Assembly: GCA_934466475.1 (NCBI GenBank)
Contig: CAKSLI010000012.1
Location: 1 to 56,982, forward strand
Direction: 5' to 3'
DNA: 56,982 bases
Source of the DNA: an uncultured Oscillospiraceae bacterium
GTDB lineage: Bacteria; Bacillota; Clostridia; Oscillospirales; Ruminococcaceae
Shown: positions 52,809 through 56,982 of the stretch, in pieces
Layout of the letters: the number at the start of each line of letters is the position of its first letter
Position numbering within the stretch: the stretch's first letter is position 1
The notes under the pieces: generated by a model
What the model saw: only the letters and a program-made list of their open reading frames with translations
What the model was told of the DNA's origin: nothing
The model's database searches: none
Made by a program: the position numbers and the translations under genes

Positions 52809-53048
52809 ATAGTATTAAGCAAAATCAGCCTCTGTACATCCATCAATGCACTTCCCTGTAACGGTGGAAATCCGTACAGTCTTAATTGCGTGGGCTTTCA
52901 GACTGTCTGCTACGGGCTGATCGTATACGAGCGCTTTACTGCCTTGCACCAGCCGGCAGCTCTCTGAAAAAGCGTGGTTCGGATACAGCGGATAACCGCA
53001 CCCATCAACGCATTTGCGATTTTATTGCGGTACAGATCGCTCTGTACA
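52776..53048 (-). promoter_or_regulatory. T-box-like leader of ilvA-ridA, probable Ile specifier
   Basis: On the minus strand the leader shows a clear T-box Stem I. Its base is GCGT-TGAT-GGG paired with CCCACGC, a K-turn-like bulge. The AGAGAG segment follows, and the distal stem-loop CTGCC/GGCAG (52939-52959) has the loop GGCTGGTGCAA, close to the B. subtilis ileS T-box loop as I recall it. In the 3' internal loop ATC followed by A (52919-52921) is the likely specifier. It ends in a terminator (52776-52808). I could not find a canonical AGGGTGGNACCGCG antiterminator, so that part is divergent or misread. Confidence 0.68.
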
Positions 53049-53054
53049 AATAGA

Positions 53055-53083
53055 ATTATACACCGCATAACTGAATTTGTCAA
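53055..53083 (-). promoter_or_regulatory. Consensus promoter of ilvA-ridA
   Basis: On the minus strand TTGACA (53078-53083) and TATAAT (53055-53060) are 17 bases apart. The 53084-53265 stretch between this and the tRNA promoter holds no gene I can support. Confidence 0.9.
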
Positions 53084-53269
53084 GTGTTTTTTCTCAAAAA
53101 AGGGGAGGGAACTTTATTTTTTCAGAAATCGCAACCAAACGACGGGATCCTGCTTCCGCTTATATGGATCCCGGATAAGCTGGAAGGCTGTTGCAAAGCC
53201 AGCAGACCTGTTTGTAATAACAGGCTGAAAAGAAATTTCAAAATTTTTTTAAAAATTTAAAAAAAGCAC

Positions 53270-53298
53270 TTGACAAATCAAATATAACGTGGTATAAT
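53270..53298 (+). promoter_or_regulatory. Consensus promoter of the tRNA genes
   Basis: TTGACA and TATAAT are 17 bases apart, about 35 bases before tRNA-Met. Confidence 0.9.
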
Positions 53299-53339
53299 AA
53301 ACAAGTCGTTGAGAGTGATTCAAAAACGACAAAAAATAT

Positions 53340-53416
53340 GGCGGTATAGCTCAGTTGGCTAGAGCACTTGGTTCATACCCAGGGTGTCATTGGTTCGAAT
53401 CCGATTACCGCTACCA
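53340..53416 (+). tRNA. tRNA-Met (CAT), elongator type
   Basis: A 77-nt cloverleaf with encoded CCA. The 7-bp acceptor GGCGGTA/TACCGCT (G1-U72 wobble), D-arm GCTC...GAGC, anticodon stem CTTGG/CCAGG with loop TTCATAC, and T-loop GGTTCGAATCC are all present. The anticodon stem lacks the three G-C pairs of an initiator, and the acceptor lacks the C1-A72 mismatch, so it is read as elongator Met. tRNA-Ile2 (lysidine-modified CAT) is the alternative. Confidence 0.9.
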
Positions 53417-53418
53417 TT

Positions 53419-53454
53419 AAAAACCGCATACGTTAGTTGTGCGGTTTTTCTTTT
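53419..53454 (+). terminator. Terminator-like hairpin between the two tRNA genes
   Basis: AAAAACCGCA pairs with TGCGGTTTTT around an 11-base loop and is followed by CTTTT. It lies between tRNA-Met and tRNA-Glu, and no separate promoter for tRNA-Glu is apparent. Confidence 0.65.
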
Positions 53455-53455
53455 A

Positions 53456-53530
53456 GGCCCGTTGGTCAAGAGGTTAAGACATCGCCCTTTCACGGCGGAA
53501 TCATGGGTTCAATTCCCGTACGGGTCACCA
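53456..53530 (+). tRNA. tRNA-Glu (TTC)
   Basis: A 75-nt cloverleaf with encoded CCA. It has acceptor GGCCCGT/ACGGGTC, anticodon loop CTTTCAC (anticodon TTC) and T-arm GGGTTCAATTCCC. An integrase gene points toward its 3' end from the far side, so its 3' half is the probable attachment site of the mobile element. Confidence 0.94.
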
Positions 53531-53540
53531 CACCACGAAG

Positions 53541-53585
53541 CTCCCGAATGGCTTTACAGAGCCGTTTGGGAGATTTTTATTTTAT
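53541..53585 (+). terminator. Terminator after tRNA-Glu
   Basis: A 13-bp stem (CTCCCGAATGGCT with AGCCGTTTGGGAG, two G-U pairs) has a 6-base loop and is followed by ATTTTTATTTT. Confidence 0.9.
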
Positions 53586-53636
53586 ACGGATTTTGGTCTT
53601 GGTCTTTATTTGGTCTTTATTTTGAATTTATGGTCT

Positions 53637-54845
53637 TTAAGCAGGGAGTTCGGCTTTTTCGCCGCCCTGCTTTTCTTTTTTGTCAAAGATAAGTGCGTCG
53701 GCGATTGCCTGGCTCGTCCTTGCCTGTGCTTCTTGGAACATATGACAGTAGATGTTCGTTGTTGTTGAAACCTGCGAGTGTCCCAAATCCCCCGATACTG
53801 CAACTACATCAACGCCCGCATTGATTAGCAGGCTTGCGTGTAAGTGCCTTAACGAGTGAATGTCGCAGAACCTTATGCTGTTCTTCTCACAAAACTCCTT
53901 GAACCAGAAGTATGGAGTATTGTTGTTCATAGGGCTTCCGTCCCACTTTATGAACAGACGGTCGTAATCCTGCCACTTGTCGCCCATACGGGCGCACTGT
54001 TCGTCCTGTTCTTTTCTCAGCTCCCACAGCATATCCATAACGTACTGCGGGTACTTCTGCGTTCTCTGGGACTTCTTTGTTTTCGTTGTGTCGGTATAGA
54101 TACCTTTCTTTGCTGTGTAGTTGGAAGTTCTGCGGACTTTTATCGTGTTGTTCTCAAAATCCACGTCTTTCCATTCCAGTCCGAGCAGCTCACTACGGCG
54201 GTATCCGCTGTAAACAGCGAGCTTGAAGAACACCCTGAACTTTGTCGGAACATTCTCTCCGTCAAGAAGTTCAAAGATACGAGTGATTTCCTCAATCGTG
54301 TAGATATCCTTTTCCTTTGCCTCGCCCTTGGGTACTGTGACCTTTCGGCAGGGATTGTAGGTGAGCATATCCATCTTGACCGCATAGCTGAATACATCGG
54401 AAATGAAGCTCAGATGATGAATGACGGTCTTTCTCGCAAGAGGTCTGCCCGTGCGTTCGCTTGTGCTGTTGATAAGGTCGTTGATAAACTGCTGAATGTG
54501 CCTGCCCGTAACCTTGTCGAGCCGCAAATGCCCGATTGCGGGGTACACCCGTGCTGTAAGCTGTTTCATTCTCTCAAAAGAGGTATTGCGCAGATTGATT
54601 TTTGCGTATTCCTCAAACCACTGCTCGGCAAAGGTTTCAAACTTGATTGTTGCTACGACCTGTCCTTTTTTGCATTCTTCCTCGAACATTACGCACTGCC
54701 TATCAAGCTCTTTCTTTATCTGCCGTGCCGTCATATCAGGTTCAGGCTTCCATGTCTTTGTCTGTACCACCTGTTTTCCGTTTACATCATATCCGCAAGA
54801 TACCTTGATACGGTAGCTGTCGCCTCTTTTTGTGACTGTTGCCAT
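53637..54845 (-). CDS. Tyrosine site-specific integrase of an integrative element
   Basis: A 402-residue phage/Tn916-type integrase. It has an N-terminal arm-type DNA-binding domain, a core-binding SAM-like domain (about 65-165) and a catalytic domain with R216 (SGYRRSE), H330-xx-R333 (HSLRH), H356 (LGHS) and the nucleophile Y366 (TTTNIYCH). All catalytic residues are intact. It ends about 105 bases from tRNA-Glu and is transcribed toward it, the standard arrangement for integration at a tRNA 3' end. The xis-like gene lies 92 bases upstream. Confidence 0.96.
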   Translation of the reverse strand: MATVTKRGDSYRIKVSCGYDVNGKQVVQTKTWKPEPDMTARQIKKELDRQCVMFEEECKKGQVVATIKFETFAEQWFEEYAKINLRNTSFERMKQLTARVYPAIGHLRLDKVTGRHIQQFINDLINSTSERTGRPLARKTVIHHLSFISDVFSYAVKMDMLTYNPCRKVTVPKGEAKEKDIYTIEEITRIFELLDGENVPTKFRVFFKLAVYSGYRRSELLGLEWKDVDFENNTIKVRRTSNYTAKKGIYTDTTKTKKSQRTQKYPQYVMDMLWELRKEQDEQCARMGDKWQDYDRLFIKWDGSPMNNNTPYFWFKEFCEKNSIRFCDIHSLRHLHASLLINAGVDVVAVSGDLGHSQVSTTTNIYCHMFQEAQARTSQAIADALIFDKKEKQGGEKAELPA

Positions 54846-54937
54846 ATACTTAAACTCCTCCTCGTCAATTTAAGATTATGACACATCATACCAAATATTA
54901 TTATACACTTTAAAGTGATGAAATGTCAATACCTAAA

Positions 54938-55147
54938 TTATTCTTTTTCCGATTTGACGTCGTTGGTTCTTGCAAGGGGTTCACAGAATACTACCCTATA
55001 AAGGTTTTCTTCATATATAAGGTACTTCTTACCTGCCATAAAGCAAGGGAGCTGACCAGATATGCACATTTGGCGCACTCTGAAAGGAGTTAAGCCGTCA
55101 ATCAGGCTTGCGGCTTCTTTGATTGTTAGAACTCGCTTTTTGGGCAA
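54938..55147 (-). CDS. Excisionase-like MerR/HTH_17 DNA-binding protein
   Basis: A 69-residue protein with a winged helix-turn-helix typical of small excisionases (LTIKEAASLIDGLTPFRVRQM, then GKKYLIYEENLYRVV). It is expected to bend DNA at the attachment region and favour excision with the adjacent integrase. The start is TTG 55147, about nine bases after AAAAGGAG. A hairpin operator-like repeat lies upstream at 55188-55234. Confidence 0.85.
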   Translation of the reverse strand: MPKKRVLTIKEAASLIDGLTPFRVRQMCISGQLPCFMAGKKYLIYEENLYRVVFCEPLARTNDVKSEKE

Positions 55148-55187
55148 AAAAATCAGCTCCTTTTCTTTTTACTGTTGAATAAAATGC

Positions 55188-55234
55188 TTACACAAATGAA
55201 GGTGCTATATGTAGCACCATGCTCGCTTGTGTAA
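55188..55234. repeat. Nested inverted repeat upstream of the xis-int genes
   Basis: An outer TTACACAA/TTGTGTAA repeat encloses a perfect hairpin GGTGCTA-TATG-TAGCACC (55201-55218). It lies between the small RNA terminator and the xis start, and a weak TTTACA...TACATA promoter on the minus strand overlaps it. It could be an operator, an Int/Xis arm site or a leader structure. Confidence 0.6.
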
Positions 55235-55240
55235 ACAGAT

Positions 55241-55497
55241 TATTTATAAAGGGCGGTTGTGTAATACAGCCGCCCTATTATTATGTTCTGTTAGCTGTTA
55301 AAGCAAGCCGCAGGAAATCACGCACCCTGCGCATAGGGCTTTCACCTCTGCCATTCCTATGGACAGCCGTCGCCGGAAGTATCATTATTATTGTATCAGT
55401 TCGGAATTCTTATAGCTCGTTCCTTTGTTACTTGGCTTGCGTTAGCCTTTCAGTCGGATTGCTTCATTCACCTTTGCCGACTCTCGCCCTCAAAAGT
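55241..55497 (-). ncRNA. Predicted ~255-nt structured RNA of the mobile element
   Basis: On the minus strand a promoter (TTGCAC 55528-55533, 18-base spacer, TATAAT 55504-55509) would start an RNA near 55497. A hairpin GGGCGG/CCGCCC (55251-55275) followed by TTTATAAAT would end it near 55241. Between them lie several helices: AGTCGG/CCGACT around a 20-base loop, GGCT/AGCC, CCATAGG/CCTATG and GCAGG/CCTGC. Reading frames over this region exist on the plus strand (55219-55620) but have no ribosome-binding site or recognisable domain. I do not recognise the RNA class. It could act as a leader of xis-int or as a separate regulatory RNA. Confidence 0.5.
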
Positions 55498-55503
55498 CCT
55501 TCG

Positions 55504-55533
55504 ATTATATTATTTCACGGCGGGTATGTGCAA
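55504..55533 (-). promoter_or_regulatory. Promoter of the predicted element RNA
   Basis: On the minus strand TTGCAC and TATAAT are 18 bases apart, just upstream of the structured region. The 55540-55920 stretch beyond it is AT-rich, and I see no gene in it. Confidence 0.55.
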
Positions 55534-55943
55534 ATTGCGGGAAATTCACAACAGGAAGTCATCGCCCCGAACAGATACAGTATTTTGTGCTTGCTCGTTA
55601 AATTGTCAAAGAGCTGTTAGTGTTCGGAAAAGACTTGAAAAGGCTTGTTCCTTAACTAATTTCATTATAACACTGAATTTTACTTATTTCAAAGCAATTT
55701 TCCTGCCAAACGCCCCTTATTTTAGCAATATTTCTTCATATCTAATAATGGGTATAACTGCACTGCATTTTATGTATAATTTACATAAAGTGCCATTAAA
55801 TCTGTTGCACTGCCTGCAATACTGTTCTTTGCACTTGTGATTTATTATAAGTGTCATTAACATATTATTAGGCGGCATTTTTCCTTTTGTAATCGGCTTT
55901 TTAGGAAATTGTCGTCAAAATAATATAAGGAGGACTTTGCCAA

Positions 55944-56303
55944 ATGTAAAGTTCAACAAAAGAAGCCCTAAGCAAAAGATTAGTGCAGCTTCGCACGGAA
56001 AGAGGCTGGACACAGAACGACCTCGTAGAGAAAATGTACTTATCGCAGAGGAGTATCAGCAGCGTTGAGAAAGGCAACTGCACACTTTCAAATCTCATCC
56101 AGCTTGCGGATCTGTATGAGGTGTCTATCGACTACCTGCTCGGACGTTCCGCAGAGCGGAGGTTTAACACTCTCGGTTTTGACCCTATCACGGTTGACAT
56201 CATCGAACAGGTGAACCAGTTTTCCACGGCTGAAAAAGGAATACTCTTGAAGCACCTCAGGCTCTCCAATGCCATTAAGTCGGGCGAAACCACTACCGTA
56301 TAA
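55944..56303 (+). pseudogene. XRE-family repressor with stop at codon 2
   Basis: The frame encodes a helix-turn-helix XRE regulator: LSKRLVQLRTERGWTQNDLVEKM is split by no break, then SISSVEKGNC and the LADLYEVSIDYLLGRS segment, followed by a helical tail of ~45 residues. The best start is ATG 55944, nine bases after AAGGAGG, but the next codon is TAA (55947-55949). In-frame coding then resumes (SSTKEALSKRLVQL), the usual N-terminus of the family. AAA (Lys) to TAA is a one-base change. The next in-frame start is GTG 55983, inside the first helix with no clear ribosome-binding site. It is therefore either inactivated or poorly translated. It is likely the element's immunity-type repressor. Confidence 0.72.
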
Positions 56304-56312
56304 GAAAGAAAG

Positions 56313-56339
56313 CTCCCGGAGCCGTTTCGACTTCGGGAG
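56313..56339 (+). terminator. Hairpin after the XRE gene
   Basis: A 9-bp stem (CTCCCGGAG with CTTCGGGAG, one G-U) is followed by TGTATTATTA. It has a weak U-tract, so it is a possible terminator for the regulator gene. Confidence 0.5.
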
Positions 56340-56403
56340 TGTATTATTACTGATTTGAAAAAAGAAAAAGTGACGGTCCTATATGAAGCAACTAAATAAG
56401 TGA

Positions 56404-56982
56404 TTATAACATATAGCGAAATACAGGAGTTTGTGAATTTGGTGGAACAATTGGAGCATTGATTTTTACGCTAAGTGGCATTGGAAAATCAACACCACTT
56501 AAAATTGCTTCGCCTGCACCTAATACGGGCAAATAAGATAGCGTATCAGCGTCGGCTGATGAACAGGCTTGTTTTATTGCTTCTTTATCATTGTAATTAA
56601 TAAGCCTGTGAATAATAAATGTGCCAATTTGACTTAATGTGCCAATGGGAATATCTCGTGGCATTTGAGTAGCTAAGCATAAAAAAAGTCCATATTTTCT
56701 ACATTCTTTAGCAATTTGGTCAAATGCAGAAAGGCTCGATGAAGCAAAGTAATTATCTACCACGCTTTTGTTTAGAAACTGATGCGCTTCATCTAGAAAA
56801 AGGACAATGGGCTGTTCTTTGAATTGATTATTTCGAGCTAAATTCAACAAGTATTTTGCGATTGCGTTTGCCGCTATTTCTCTTGCTTGAGATTCAAATC
56901 CAATTTTGATATTGTCAATATAGCTTTACACATTTCACTCAAAAATTTTGAGCAACAGTGCAATGGAATAAATATCCACTTC
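56404..56982 (-). CDS. HerA-like ATPase, C-terminal part (partial, possibly broken)
   Basis: The visible open frame (56404-56925) encodes a P-loop ATPase C-terminal half: a helix segment GFESQAREIAANAIAKYLL, Walker B IVLFLDEAHQFL, then LCLATQMPRDIP and the sensor region ending PPNSQTPVFRY. This fits the HerA/DUF87 ATPases found in mobile elements and defence or DNA-translocation systems. Walker A is not in the window. Upstream of 56925 the frame has TAA (56926-56928) and TGA (56935-56937) two codons apart, so the gene is frameshifted, truncated, or has a sequence error, unless the start is one of the nearby non-ATG codons. The composition is more AT-rich than the host genes. Confidence 0.65.

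Noticed and set aside
55219..55840. Overlapping plus-strand frames of 133 and 149 codons in the mobile element
   Set aside because: They overlap each other in different frames, lack ribosome-binding sites and recognisable domains, and lie over the promoter, helices and terminator of the predicted minus-strand RNA.
56311..56340. Similarity of the hairpin after the XRE gene to the tRNA-Glu terminator (both start AGCTCCCG and share GAGCCGTTT) as an attachment repeat
   Set aside because: The match is short and interrupted, lies outside the tRNA, and the stems differ. Two independent terminators are more likely.
53600..56982. Complete conjugative system or named antiphage system in the element
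   Set aside because: Only integrase, excisionase, regulator and a partial ATPase are visible; no relaxase, coupling protein, nuclease or other defence gene lies within the window.

Overview
The window is a gene-dense chromosomal segment of a low-to-mid GC Firmicute. The gene set points to Clostridia, most likely the Ruminococcus/Oscillospiraceae group: a type III glutamine synthetase (GlnN), a split transketolase, a clostridial hfq, SpoVS next to a YmdB-type phosphodiesterase, the sepF-ylmH-divIVA division cluster, a YlbF-family protein and RecD2. The taxon is inferred from gene families and order, not from a database search. About 53 kb is ordinary vertical chromosome. The last ~3.4 kb is the left end of a mobile element integrated at a tRNA-Glu gene.

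Layout. 33-2633 (-): a P-type ATPase whose tail runs into a repeat terminus, preceded by a 159-bp MITE-like hairpin element. 3017-8822 (-): a transporter, pyridoxamine kinase, hybrid sensor kinase and UDP-sugar dehydrogenase transcribed from a strong promoter near 8930. 9059-13217 (+): prmA, a small membrane protein, recD2 and comF. 13288-20695 (+): miaB, ylbF, mutS, mutL, miaA, combining mismatch repair with tRNA i6A/ms2i6A modification. 20958-25306 (+): hfq, a HlyD-like protein, yggS, sepF, ylmH, divIVA. 25386-32888 (+): ileS, lspA, rluD, a HAD phosphatase, a small membrane protein and the two transketolase subunits. 33042-35330 (+): a probable anti-sigma factor with a duplicated extracytoplasmic domain, followed by its ECF-like sigma factor. 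35475-43509 (+): galE, rpsO, pnp, an AT-rich WapI-like orphan gene, purA, ymdB, spoVS, asparaginase. 43541-49465 (+): YitT, a polar amino-acid ABC transporter (binding protein, permease, ATPase) and glnN. This is a nitrogen-uptake and assimilation block with two internal or leader terminators. 49597-52693 (-): a MATE exporter behind a leader attenuator, then ridA downstream of ilvA behind a T-box-like leader. IlvA makes reactive enamines and RidA clears them.

53340-53530 (+) carries tRNA-Met and tRNA-Glu. Directly beyond, the mobile element begins with a tyrosine integrase, an excisionase-like protein, a predicted ~255-nt structured RNA with its own promoter and terminator, an XRE repressor whose best start codon is followed at once by a stop codon, and the C-terminal part of a HerA-like ATPase that leaves the window. 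The right end of the element is not visible.

Most interesting items: the element-encoded structured RNA, the XRE gene with a codon-2 stop, the sigma/anti-sigma pair with an undescribed duplicated sensor domain, the ilvA T-box-like leader, the glnN and MATE leader terminators, and the MITE-like element. I saw no CRISPR array, rRNA gene, or clearly novel multi-gene system.
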